64,000 nucleotides of DNA from Progne subis subis (taxonomy: Eukaryota > Chordata > Aves > Passeriformes > Hirundinidae), in assembly GCA_022316685.1 (NCBI GenBank), contig JAKJHU010000990.1:37332-101331 (forward strand), in the 5' to 3' direction. A program made the position numbers and the translations under genes. This document shows, one piece after another, positions 24,098-34,605 of the stretch. The notes beneath the pieces were generated by a model. It did no database searches. It had not been told where the DNA came from and was given only the letters and a program-made list of their open reading frames with translations. Position 1 is the stretch's first letter. Each line of letters opens with the position of its first letter.

Positions 24098-25030
24098 ATG
24101 TCCAACAGCAGCTCCATCAGCCACTTCCTCCTGCTGGCATTGGCAGACACACGGCAGCTGCAGCTGCTGCACTTCTGCCTCTTCCTGGGCATCTCCCTGG
24201 CTGCCCTCCTGGCCAACGGCCTCATCATCAGCGCCGTAGCCTGCGGCCACCTCCTGTACACGCCCATGTTCTTCTTCCTGCTCAACCTGGCCCTCACCGA
24301 CCTGGGCTCCATCCTCACCACTGTCCCCAAAGCCATGCACAATTCCCTCTGGGACACCAGACACATCTCCTATGCTGGATGTGCTGCACAGGTTTTTCTG
24401 ATTTTCTTCTTCCTTGGAGCTGAGTATTCCCTCCTGACCATCATGTGCTACGACCGCTACGTGTCCATCTGCAAACCCCTGCACTACGGGACCCTCCTGG
24501 GCAGCAGAGCTTGTGCCCACATGGCAGCAGCTGCCTGGGCCAGTGCCTTTCTCAATGCTCTCATGCACACAGCCAATACATTTTCCCTGCCCCTGTGCCA
24601 TGGCAATGCCTTGGGCCAGTTCTTCTGTGAAATCCCACACATCCTCAAGCTCACCTGCTCACACTCCAGCCTCAGGGAACTTGGGCTTCTCGCTGTTAGT
24701 GTCAGTTTAGCATTTGGTTGTTTTGTGTTCATTGTTTTCTCCTATGTGCAGATCATCAGGGCTGTGCTGAGGATCCCCTCTGAGCAGGGACGGCACAAAG
24801 CCTTTTCCACCTGCCTCCCTCACCTGGCTGTGGTATCTCTGTTTATCAGCAGTGGCTTTTTTGCCTACCTGAAGCCCCCCTCCATTTCTTCCCCATCCCT
24901 GGATCTGGCCCTGTCATTTCTGTACTCGGTGGTGCCTCCAGCCCTGAACCCCCTCATCTACAGCCTCAGGAACCAGGAGCTCAAGGCTGCAGTGTGGAGA
25001 CTGATGACTGGATGGTGTCAGGGACATTAA
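24098..25030 (+). CDS. Olfactory receptor, OR14-like, intact (310 aa)
   Basis: A seven-transmembrane odorant receptor, a rhodopsin-like GPCR that would couple to the olfactory G protein in sensory cilia. From ATG 24098 the order is: N-glycosylation site at N3, TM1 with the LLANGLI stretch, TYTPMFFFL-like TM2 entry (here LYTPMFFFLLNLALTD), conserved extracellular cysteine, MCYDRYVSICKPLHY after TM3, KAFSTCLPHL at TM6 and NPLIYSLRN in TM7. Length is normal for the family. ATG 24098 is preferred because an acceptor lies just upstream and family members start close to an N-glycosylation site. Subfamily is judged from overall pattern and the bird-specific expansion of this group. A second, broken copy lies inverted at the right end of the window. 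Confidence 0.92.
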   Translation: MSNSSSISHFLLLALADTRQLQLLHFCLFLGISLAALLANGLIISAVACGHLLYTPMFFFLLNLALTDLGSILTTVPKAMHNSLWDTRHISYAGCAAQVFLIFFFLGAEYSLLTIMCYDRYVSICKPLHYGTLLGSRACAHMAAAAWASAFLNALMHTANTFSLPLCHGNALGQFFCEIPHILKLTCSHSSLRELGLLAVSVSLAFGCFVFIVFSYVQIIRAVLRIPSEQGRHKAFSTCLPHLAVVSLFISSGFFAYLKPPSISSPSLDLALSFLYSVVPPALNPLIYSLRNQELKAAVWRLMTGWCQGH

Positions 25031-26610
25031 ACGGCTGGCCAATTTCTGCAAATCACTTGGAATAAAAGACATCCTTGATACTACTTGTAGATTTCATTTT
25101 GGAGGTTCTTTACATTTGATTAACTTTTTTAATCTTGTCCAAAATGATACATCATCATTTGTGCTTTTTTTCTCATTTTATTTTTCTCCACCTTTCCTGT
25201 GGCCACAGACTGTATCAATGAGGGCCTGAGCTCTTGGTGGTTCTAAAGGATCTCACAGCAATGTTTTCTGCACAGATCTCCCTTTTGTTCCCTTCTCTGC
25301 AGCTGCAGCAGCAATGTCTGTGTGCAGAGCTGGGGCAGATCAGTGCTGGCACAGCAGCTGTGCCCAGGAGCAGCAGCACTTGGTGTTGCCAGTGCTGCTC
25401 CCGTGCCCCTGCCCCGCTGCCCTCCTGGCCCTGCTGTTGCTGTAGGGCCTGAGTGCTCTCGGGGCCGAGCACAGTGCTGGGGGTGGCAGTGCCGGGGCTG
25501 CAGCAGGGACAGGCCATGGGCACTGCTGTGGCAGCGCTGACGCCTCAGGGCAGGGCCTGGGGGCTCCAGGCTCCTTGCCCAGTCTCTCTCCAGAACACGC
25601 CCAGGCCAATGCTCAGCAGAGAAAAGCCCCGTGAGCAGCCCCAGGGTGGCCGTGGGCAGGCTGGGGGCAAACAGCATGGCTGGGGCTCTGCAAGGTCCCT
25701 GGGGGAGACAGGAAGGAGCAGCAGAGCAGGGGCTGATCCATCCCCACTGCGCTGGACACCCCAGGGCAGCGTCCCAGAGCGTCCTCATGCACCTGCCAAC
25801 AACATCCCCCCTCTGCAGCCCTGGCCTCTCCCCCAGCTCACACAGGTGCCGCATCCTTGCAGGCACAGACACGGCAGCACTGGTTCAGGAGCCCCTGTTT
25901 GCACTGCCCAGAGCAGGCGTCAGCACCCCCATGGTGTTGGTGTGGGGAGATGAACTTGAGTGAGCACAAATGCCATCATCAGCCCCTGGGGCCAGGAAGG
26001 GCTGGGGGACAGCAGGGAAACCACTCAGGTTTGTGGTGGCCTCTAAAGTCATCCAGAAAGTTTGTTCCGATGAGCTGTGTGTTTCCTGTGCCACTGCAGA
26101 CGTTGTTGCTCAGAGCCAGGGCTGCCTGGCAGCCACCCCCAAACTGCCCTCAGCATTTCCTTTGCTTCACCTTGGCTTTCTTTACTCTTTCTGCTGCAAA
26201 TTCCTTCCTATTGCCTACCCCAGTTCCCTTCTGTGTAAACAGCCCAGCCTTGTTTACCTTTCCTCTCTGGCCCCACTCCCCATTTCAGTGCCTGAATTCC
26301 TGGCACCATGGGAAGGTCTCCTGGAGAGCAGGATCATCCTTCAAGTTCTTTGGGAATTGTTTGCAGGCTCCTGCAGTGCCTCGTGCTGCTCCCTTGCCAG
26401 AGGCACCACAGGTCAGGGGGGCACATCTGGGCTGCTGTGTCTGGCTCTGGGGCTCCCTGTTCTGGGCAAGGAGGAGGAGCTGCAGAGGCTCTGCAGGACT
26501 GACAGGATGGGCTTTGGGGCTGTGAGGAGAAGTTGAGGGACCTGGGCTGCTAGACCTTCTGGAGAGGAGGCCCAGGGCTCATCCTGCAACTGCTGCAAGG
26601 GTGGTTTCAG
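25031..26610 (+). repeat. Segmental duplicate unit A: 3' flank of the olfactory receptor
   Basis: This 1.6-kb flank matches the reverse complement of 61511-63140 (unit B), including the sequence right after the receptor stop. It also matches the reverse complement of 40996-42023 (unit C). Together with the receptor it forms a duplicated unit of at least 2.5 kb. ORFs here are preserved only as shadows between copies; no second gene is supported. Confidence 0.88.
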
Positions 26611-27305
26611 AGAATCACAGAATCAGCCACATTGGAGAAGACCTTGGGCATCATCAAGTCCAAACTGTGCCCTGAAACTGCCTTGTCTCCTTTGAGACTC
26701 CTCCAGGATAAACAACTGACAAGCTGGGGACAGAGTGGCTGGACAGAAGCCAGGCAGAAAGGGACGCACAGGGACAGATGGACAGCAGGCTGGACATGAG
26801 CCACCAGTGTGCCCAGGTGGCCAAGAAGGCCAATGGCTCCTGGCCTGGATCAGGAACAGTGTGGGCAGCAGGAGCAGGGCAGTGATTCTTCCCCTGTGCT
26901 CGGCACTAGTCGGGCAACACCTCAAGTGCTGTGTCCAGTTCTGGGTCCCCCAGCTTAGGAAGGACATGGAGGGGCTGGAGTGTGTCCTGAGAAGGGTAAC
27001 AAGGCTGATGAGGGGTCTGGAACACAAGTCCTGTGAGGAGCGGCTGAGGGAGCTGGGGTTGTTTATCCTGGAGAAGAGGAGGCTCAGGGGAGACAAGGCA
27101 GTGTCAGGGCACAGGTTGGACTGATGATGTCTGAGGTCTTTTCCAACCTTGATGATTCTGTGATTCTCTGAAACCACCCTTGCAGCAGTTGCAGGATGAA
27201 CCCTGAGCCTCCTCTCCTGAAGCTCCAGCAGCCCAGGTCCCTCAGCTTCTCCTCACAGCCGCAAAGCCCATCCTGTCAGTCCTGCAGAGCCTCTCCAGTG
27301 CAGGG
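26465..27305. repeat. Inverted repeat (fold-back) built on CR1 3' ends
   Basis: The left arm (about 26465-26720) and right arm (about 27066-27305) are reverse complements over roughly 250 bp, apart from scattered differences, with about 345 bp between them. Each arm holds a CR1 3' end joined to the same unique flank ('cctgcaactgctgcaagggtgg' region). The left CR1 is minus, and the right (26840-27175) is plus. Transcribed, it could form a long hairpin. Confidence 0.85.
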
Positions 27306-27885
27306 GAAACACTGGGCAACTGAATAGCAGAATCAATATGATTTTAGCAGAAGCATTTTATTTTATATATATATTTATTTATATATATATTAATATATGT
27401 TTTATTTATGTTAAACTCCAGTTATGGATTCTAGCACTACTGTCCACAAGTACAGGTGTCTCTCAATTGGCTAAGCCACTTGTTCACACATCCTTCAAGA
27501 CACCTAATTGGTCAAGCGTCCATCATCATGTTGTGTGCCCTCTAAGTTTTGTGTTGTTTGTAAACAGTTTCTCAGGTCTTGGTTCTTTTTTGTAGTCCTG
27601 TTGTTATCTCAGTAGCCTTGTGGAATTCCTGAGAGCTCCTGGGCAAGGAGCCTCAAGCTCTGCCTTACAATGCAAGATGTAACCAAAAAAATGTATTGTA
27701 TTACCATCTGTGAACACCAGCTGGGGCAGGTTGTTTATCTCTTCCATGACCCATCCCTCATATCTCTGAGGGGGGGGTCTTCTCTTAATGGGCCAGCTGT
27801 GTAAAACCAAATGGGGCAGTGTTCTTGATCTCTTCCATGACCCATCCTCCCTCCAGGGAGATATCTTCTGTTAATGGGCCATTGC
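27306..27885 (+). mobile_element. LTR-type repeat, family Y (copy 1, truncated)
   Basis: Starts near 'gggcaactgaatagcagaat' and ends at 'ggagatatcttctgttaatg-ggccattg'. It is collinear with 31602-32130, with an extra AT-rich tract at 27358-27405. At its right end it passes directly into a zinc-finger 3' flank. Confidence 0.65.
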
Positions 27886-28042
27886 CACTTTGGGAAGGGC
27901 TCTGGTGACCCACGTTTCCTGTGACCCACGTTGAGAAGTCACCTGTCCCTTTCTCTGCCCCTGGCAATGGTGTGAGGTGGGACTGAAGAACATGAGGGTC
28001 TGGCCATGGTCCCATCATTGTATTTGAGCCCATCTCAGGTCA
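27886..28042 (+). pseudogene. Relic of a third zinc-finger gene (3' flank only)
   Basis: Matches 8805-8950, the 3' flank of zinc-finger copy 1, in the same orientation, but no fingers remain. The upstream part has been replaced by LTR-type sequence. Confidence 0.6.
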
Positions 28043-28044
28043 TT

Positions 28045-28138
28045 TCTGGGTGGGCCCTGCCCCAGCCCACAGAGTGTGACCTCAGCCCTGACTCTGTCCC
28101 AGCCGCTGTGCCTGAGCCCTGCAAAACCTAAAGGTCAC
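28045..28138 (+). repeat. Partial copy of the 10772-11160 repeat
   Basis: Matches about 11077-11148 ('cacagagtgtgacctcagcc', 'ctgactctgtcccagccgct') and is cut at 'aaaggtcac', where the TG...CA element begins. The expected continuation does not reappear after the element. Confidence 0.7.
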
Positions 28139-29643
28139 TGTCATGGGTTCGCACAGTTTGGTTTTTAGTTAGGGAGGAATGTGAAGTGTTAGCCCGTAAG
28201 GACCCTGGAAATAGTTTTAGAAAGGACAAGGGCCTATCAGAAGCTGGTTTGAGATATTGGCATCTGCTTTGGCCACTGAGAATGTTGAATGTGGCTTTGG
28301 GCAGTACCCATATAAATCCTGGGTTTGTTCAGGTCAGGCCCTTTTCCTCCTGCTCAGCTGAACAGGTAACATCCAGTGGGTCCTACTGCTCCCCACACCC
28401 CACCTCCCCCTTCGGGGGGAAGCTCGCCCGAGGCCCAGCCGGACTCCATCAGCTCCCCGGGGGGAGGAGAGGTTGGAGCTTAACATCAACCACTTTGAAA
28501 AAACCTCCCCGGAGACCCCAGAGCAGGGAGGGATCTCCCCTGATAACAACTCTGGGCCCGGTTTGGCCGAGGCTGCCCCGATTGTCACCGAGGGGTGGGC
28601 AGAGCTCTCCTCCCGCTCCCCTCCTCCGGTGTCTTCCAGACAGAGAAGAAAGAGTGGAGGGAGGAAACCAGGCTGATCTGAAATGGAGAGACTGCTGCCT
28701 GGAGCAGAAATCACATGGCCACTGCAGGCCTGGGCAGAGTTAACCCTGTCCTGGCAACATGGACCTTCCAAGGCCTGACCCTTCCCTGAGGGAGAAAAGA
28801 AAGAGACAGAGTGGACATAGGAAAGACACTGCATGAAGTCAGTGGAGCAGGAGTAAAAGAACTGATAAAGATTATTAGAAGAGGGATTGAGGATGTGGAC
28901 ATTTTTAACCAAGCTTTTCTGCTGTAAACTAGGGAGAAATGGACTGTTTCTTGTAACATCTTAATGTTGTTTGGAGGAATGCTAGTTCCAGTCAAAGTTG
29001 AGGATTGATATGATTGAGATTTAAGAGGGAATCTTAAAGCCCCTCACTCCTGGTGTAAAAGGAGGTCTCAGCATTTGAGACCAAGATGATTTTAGAGAGA
29101 AAGTGATTTGAAGCTCTCAGCTCCTGGTGTAAAAGGAGGTCTTTATTTCTTTTGAGATAGAAATGATTTTAGAGCTAGAAGAGAATCCTTGTTTTATACT
29201 AGAAGAAGCTTTCTTAAACAGTACCCCCAATACACTGAGAGGCCCATGAGTAGCCAGGGGAAAGGCTGCTAATGAGTGGAACAGCACAATTTGCAAAAAC
29301 TCCAAGCAGTTGCAGATTTGTGACATTGAGAGCCACAGAGCTGTTTTTGTCTTGTGGCGAATGTGTCCATAAGACTCTAGAGAGACTCCTCTCCCAAACT
29401 GATGAAAGATTACGTTTAAATGGTGAAACTGATTGAAAATCACAGCTTGTGTCTCTCTGTGTTGTTTGTAAGAACGTTAACAGTTTGTATGAGAACGGAA
29501 GAGTGTTTTGAAGTTTTTGGGTTTTTTGGTTTTTTTTTTTTTTGTTTTTTGTTTTTTTTTTTTTTTTTTGTTTTTTGTTTTTTGTTTTTTGGGGTTTTTT
29601 TTCCCATCTTTTCTTTTCTTATCTTTTCCATTCTTTTAGTGTG

Positions 29644-29677
<34 letters not shown>

Positions 29678-29821
29678 AAGCTTGTTTCTTTGTTTCTCCT
29701 GATCCTCTCCCACAAAAAGAGAATAAACACTAAGACCACTAAATTTAGCAAACAAAATTTCATTAATGTGTAGTCACTATATTAAGTAGTGTTTCTGCCC
29801 AGTTTTAACTAAAACCATTAC
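28139..29821 (+). mobile_element. TG...CA-type element, intact copy (1,683 bp)
   Basis: Begins TGTCATGGGTTCG and ends CCATTACA. There is a TATA-like CATATAAATCC near 28309 and AATAAA near 29721, in the order expected of an LTR. Between them, however, lies 1.4 kb, far too long for a usual R region. The interior holds two 'aaaggaggtct' repeats, T-rich and A-rich tracts and no long ORF. The only other copy in the window is 11658-19837 (minus). No clean target duplication was seen. It could be an unusually long LTR or a small non-autonomous LTR element. Confidence 0.65.
29529..29677 (+). repeat. T-rich tract followed by a run of about 30 A
   Basis: Stretches of (T)nG from about 29529 to 29610 are followed within 40 bases by an uninterrupted A run. 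Both lie inside the TG...CA element and are reduced in its other copy. Confidence 0.85.
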
Positions 29822-31601
29822 ACCTTCCTATGGAAAAGAACTGTCCTTCTTGTCCAGGTGCCCATGGCCACAATTGGGATTCCACCTCCAGCATTGCCTG
29901 TTGTGAGAGACTGGAGGAGATTGTTGGCTGGAAACATTTTGTGTGTGAGGGAGGAAGTGCAGGTCCATCCTTGCCCTGCCCTGAAACCCCAGCACTGCCC
30001 TGCCCTGTAACCCCAATCCCCCAGAGCCTCTATCCCAGCCCAGCAGTGTCTGCCAATCCCTGGCACACCAAAGGCAATGCTCACAGCCACCTCTGCAGCC
30101 CCCAGCCCAGCTCCTGAGAGACCAAGTGACCCAAAGTCCCTCCTGGGGGAAGGGCCCAGGAAGACCATGGGGTATTTAAAGCTGACCACAAGGCAAGCAC
30201 ACATCTTGACCCCACCTCCTCTTGGAATTTCTGTCTGAACACAACTGTAATCCAGGAGTTGGTAGCTGTGTGGGTGCTTCTCTATATCTTATTTGTCTTT
30301 CTCTCTTTCTGTGTTGTCATCTTCAAATTCCCTCCTCTTGCTAATTTGGAGTAACTTAAAATTGAACAGGCTTAGAGTTTGCAAAGTTGAATGGGACAAG
30401 TTAATGCTTTCAGAAGTGTTTCTTGTTGATTGAATATTGTATTAAACCGTTTGCCAAAATTTCTCTGTTTTTTCTAAAGTTGTCAGTAAAGTCTGTTTTG
30501 TTGTTTTGAGCTCCTGAGAATCTCTTGTTGGTATTTCTCCAGTGCATCCAATTCACATTACACAAATAATTGTAATTCCTTTTAATGTCTAAGTGAGACA
30601 GTTGTTTGGGGGATGGGGGTCAGGTCTTGTCTGTCCTGCTTGGCACAGCCCAGGCAGGGCTTTCACAGCCACATTGCACACTCCATTTCCCACCTGCACC
30701 CGCTGGTGCCTCTGAGTTCTGCTTGTCCCAGCCCCAGGGACGCTCCCCTTGTCTGCCCATTCCCCCACGGTCTCTGGGCAGGGATGGCCTCAGTGGGGGC
30801 TGCTGACATCCTCGGACACCTGGAGGCTGCTGCTGGATTTGACTTCTCCAGAGGCTTGTTCAGCCTTCAGCTCCTCAGTTCAGGAATTCAGTGCCCCAGG
30901 GCTCAGCAACATTCAGAACACCTTAAAAGGCCAAGCCTCGGGGAATAATTTAAGTTTTCAAAACTTTTGTGGTTAATTCAACAGATTTCAGAAGTATATC
31001 CAAAGTGAATATATTATATTTAGAAAAGACAGTGAAAAAAGGTTTTTAAGCCCTCTTTAGGTTTTATTTTTTCCTGTTAGTACCTTATTATGTGCAATCT
31101 CAAACTGACACTGAATTTACGTATCTCCTCATGCAGTTTGAATAGATATGAAAATCAAGACCCTTTATGTCTGACATTCAATCAGACTCTGTCCCTACCA
31201 ACACCCCACCATTTCCCCCATCCAAGCCCTGGGACTCAGAGCAGCCTTGAGCAAATCTGAGCTCCCTCCACCCCAAGGCTGGACCTGCAGGTTTCAGCTC
31301 CTGGGCTCCAACTCCCACCTGCTTTCCTTAGAGAAGGAACTGCCCGAGACACAGAGGGATGTTCATTTATTGTCAGCCAACAAACCCAAGAGAAGGCACA
31401 GCTCCATCAAATACAAAAGTCATTCTCCCTGGCTCTACCCTGCACCTGATCCCCACAGCCTGTCCTGTTTCCTTCATCCCTCCATTGCCAGGGACCTTCT
31501 GGGACAAGAGAGCTCCGCTCTGGCTGTGGAGGGAGGTTCAAGTACAGTGATGTCTCTGAGAACTGGTTGTTTCCCAGTTCTCCACCATCCCTCTGGATTC
31601 T
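29822..31601. other. No recognised gene
   Basis: 1.8 kb between two repeats. Short ORFs lack domains and I see no splice-supported exon. A 'catctgaatagatatgaaaatcaagacc'-type phrase near 31140 recurs near 38805, so part is an unidentified dispersed repeat. Confidence 0.4.
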
Positions 31602-32495
31602 GGGCAACTGAATAGCAGAATCAATATGATTTTAGCAGAAGCCAGTTCTTATGTTAAACTCCAGTTAAAGATTCTAGCATTACTGTCCACACACACAGGT
31701 GTCTCTCAATTGCCTGAGCCACTTGTTCACGAGGCAGGCATACATCCTTCAGGTCACCTCATTGGTCAAGGGTCCATCATCATGTTGTGTCTCCTCTAAG
31801 TTTTGCGTTGTTTGTAAACAGTTTCTCAGGGTCCTGGTTCTTATTTTTAGTCCGGTTGTTATCTCAGTAGTCTTGAGGAATTCCTGAGAGCTCCTGGGTA
31901 AGGAGCCTCAAGCCCTGACTTGCAGTGCAAGATTTAACAAAAAAATGTATTCTATAACCATCTGTGAACACCAGGAGGGCAGGTTGTTTATCTCTTCTAT
32001 GACCCATCCCTCCTATCTCTGAGGGGGATCTTAATGGCCCAGCTGTTAAAACCAAATGGGGCAGTGTTCTTTATCTCTTCCATGACCCATCCTCCCTCCA
32101 GGGAGATATCTTCTGGTAATGGGCCATTGCCTCTCACTGCATGACTGATAAAATTACATCATCCCATTGTGAGATGCTCCACCCAGAGGGAGGAGCCAAG
32201 CATTCCCACCTGGATATTAGCTGAGATTTAAAGCACCAGAAGCAGCCTGGTTTCCACTGGATTCCCAGAGGAAGACCAGACCCATCTACACCACCACTGG
32301 ACCTTCAGAGGAAAACTACACCCTTCTACAGGAGCACTGCTTCTACAAAACCACATCTATCGCTCCAGGAGGACTGCAGCCACAATTTGATTGCACTGCA
32401 AGCAACACCCTGAATAACTGGGTGTCAGGTTGTATTCTGACTCTGTCAGCATATTTTTATTTTACTTCTGTATTTTTAGTTTAATTTTTAATTTT
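31602..32495 (+). mobile_element. LTR-type repeat, family Y (copy 2), joined to zinc-finger copy 2
   Basis: Collinear with 27306-27885, and its right part matches 42060-42600 ('gagatgctccacccagaggg', 'accagaagcagcctggtttcc'). It stops within a T-rich stretch (about 32495), where copy 3 continues for a further 170 bp. The zinc-finger leader begins immediately after. Confidence 0.75.
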
Positions 32496-32517
32496 TTTAG
32501 GTTCGGCTGTGAGGAAA

Positions 32518-33794
32518 ATGCCCCGGGACAGGCAGGCAGGTGAGGAGGAAGTCAGTGCCCCTTTCCCCCTCTCTCCTTCTCCATCTCCCAGCCCAGCATG
32601 GCCCCCGGCTGCAGGACAACCTCACTGCCTATGCCGTCTTTCCAGGAATTCACCGGGGGGATCTCCTTCCCCTTCCCTCAGGCACAAAGGCAAATCCCAT
32701 CCTCTCCTTGTCCTTCCTCCCCCAGACAAGGAGCTCAGGATGGAGACCCAAGAGGACAAATCCCAAGGGCAGAACCTTGTGTAAGAGCCGCTCCACGGTG
32801 CAGGACTCCAATGGGAAGGAAAAGCCCAAGACCTCTTGCACAAGGAGGGGGTCCAAACCCATCCCAGGGTTCCTGGAGAAGGGAAGGCCCACCCTGTGCC
32901 AGGAAGATGGACAGAGCTTCAGCCAGAGCTCCCAGCTGATCCAGCACCAGATGATCCAAACTGGGGAACAGCCCTACAAGTGTGGGGAATGTGGGAAGGG
33001 CCTCAAGCACAACTCCACCTTTGTGACCCACCAGGGCATCCACACCGGGGAGAGGCTCTACAAGTGTGTGGAATGCAGGAAGAACTTCAGCCAGAGATCC
33101 CTCCTGATCCGCCACCAGAGGATCCGCAGCACAGAGGGGCCCTACAAGTGTGAGCAATGCGGGAAGAGCTTCAGCCAGCGATCCCACCTGATCTGCCACC
33201 AGAGGATCCATACTGGGGAGAGGCCCTACCAGTGTGAGCAGTGTGGGAAGAGCTTCATCCAGAGCTCCCACTTGATCTGCCACCAGCATAGCCACACTGG
33301 GGAAATGCCCTACAAGTGTAAGGAATGTGGGAAGAGCTTCAACCAGAGGTCCAAACTGATCATCCACCAAAAGATCCACACTGGGGAGAGACCCTATGAG
33401 TGTCCGAAAGTTTCAGAGAAGCTCCAGTCTCCTCCTGCCCCAGCAGATCCACACAAAGAAGAGGCCTTTCTGCTGCCCCAACTGCAGGAAGGGCTTCAAG
33501 CACAACTCCACCCTCATCATTCACCAGCATATCCACACTGGGGAGAGGCTCTACAAGTGTGCGGAATGCAGGAAGGGCTTTCACCAAAGTTTCCAACTGG
33601 TCATCCACCAAATGATCCATACCGGGGAGAGGCCTGACGAGTGTGGGGAATATGGGATGAGCTTCAGCATAAGGTCCCACCTGATCCGCCACCTGAGGAT
33701 CCAAACCAGGGAATGGCCCTACGAATGTCTCGCTTGTGGGAAGAGCTTGTCCAGGAGATCTCACTTTAGCAGATGCCAACGGAGACACCAGTAA
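32518..33794 (+). pseudogene. C2H2 zinc-finger gene copy 2, frameshifted
   Basis: Exon A (ATG 32518) encodes a short basic leader ending at a GTGAGG donor (32540). Exon B follows CCCCCAG at 32719-32725. The leader frame stops at TAA 32782-32784, and the fingers are in another frame, so there is an early frame break. Five good fingers and degenerate ones are read up to 33400. A second frame break within the ECPK finger near 33405 moves the remaining four fingers to the frame ending at TAA 33792-33794. Several fingers have lost zinc ligands: last His to Arg in the third, Cys to Tyr in the tenth, His to Cys in the last. It would have been a nuclear DNA-binding protein like copy 1. The damage to ligands as well as frames argues for a real pseudogene rather than sequence error. 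Confidence 0.82.
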
Positions 33795-34488
33795 GGGAAG
33801 GCCTAAGAGTGCCTCAGCTGCGGGAAGAGCTTTGTGCAGTGCTCCAACTTAATCCTGCTTCCGAGGACCCACATTGGCCAGAGAATTGGTGAGCCACATT
33901 CCCAGCGATCTGCTTCGGGAAGACCCTGGGATGGTGGTCCTCTTGTTTGGTTGTCCTTAATATTATTTTGATTCATCTTCATCCCTTTAAAACAGACAAA
34001 ATTGGGGGTAAAAATCAACAAATTCTTCAAAAGTATCTAAAGCCTCATGTTTTACTAGTGTTTCAGGGCAATCTGGGACTCAGGGAGATATTGGGGAGGA
34101 TTTGAGGGTTTGTGGGGTATTTGGTGTGGTTCTGTCAATTTCTTCTTCAAAGAGATGAGAGGGTTTGATCTGTTACATTAAAACCACACAATGCTAAAAC
34201 TACTCAATCATGCCCCAAAAGTAGTTGATTGCACAGCCCTTCAGGGAGGGATGAGGTTGGAAGGGGAATGGGTGAACTGGGAGGAAAATCAGGAGGGGTA
34301 AGATTGGCATTGGCTGGCTTGGGATGAGCGGGATGGGGTTTGGGAGGTCTGAAATTGGGGAAATAGGGCTTGGTAAGGGGGTCTCGATGTCCAGCAGGGA
34401 TAGGATGGGTTTGGGTTGGGACTGGGGAGCTGGGGTGGGGTCTGGAATGAGACAGCCAAAGGTTGGAAATGACAAAGGGAGGGGGAGC
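33795..34488. other. Decayed 3' finger and unassigned sequence
   Basis: A remnant half finger follows the stop to about 33890, in the same position as in copy 1. The rest has no supported feature. Confidence 0.4.
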
Positions 34489-34605
34489 TGGTTTCTGAGG
34501 GAGTTTTTTTGATATTCCACGTTCCTGAAGACATTTTTGGGGTACCCCATGTTTCTGAGGCGGTTTTTGGCCACTCCCCAGCACTTGGATATGTTCCTGA
34601 GAGCA
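34489..34605 (+). repeat. Imperfect short tandem repeat (about 44 bp, three units)
   Basis: 'ttcctgag(g/a)' followed by G/T-rich 'gtttttt' and 'ccac' recurs three times with substitutions. Small and diverged. Confidence 0.45.

Noticed and set aside
25215..26536. ORFs in the olfactory-receptor flank
   Set aside because: Copies A, B and C differ by indels that break any common frame; no domain.
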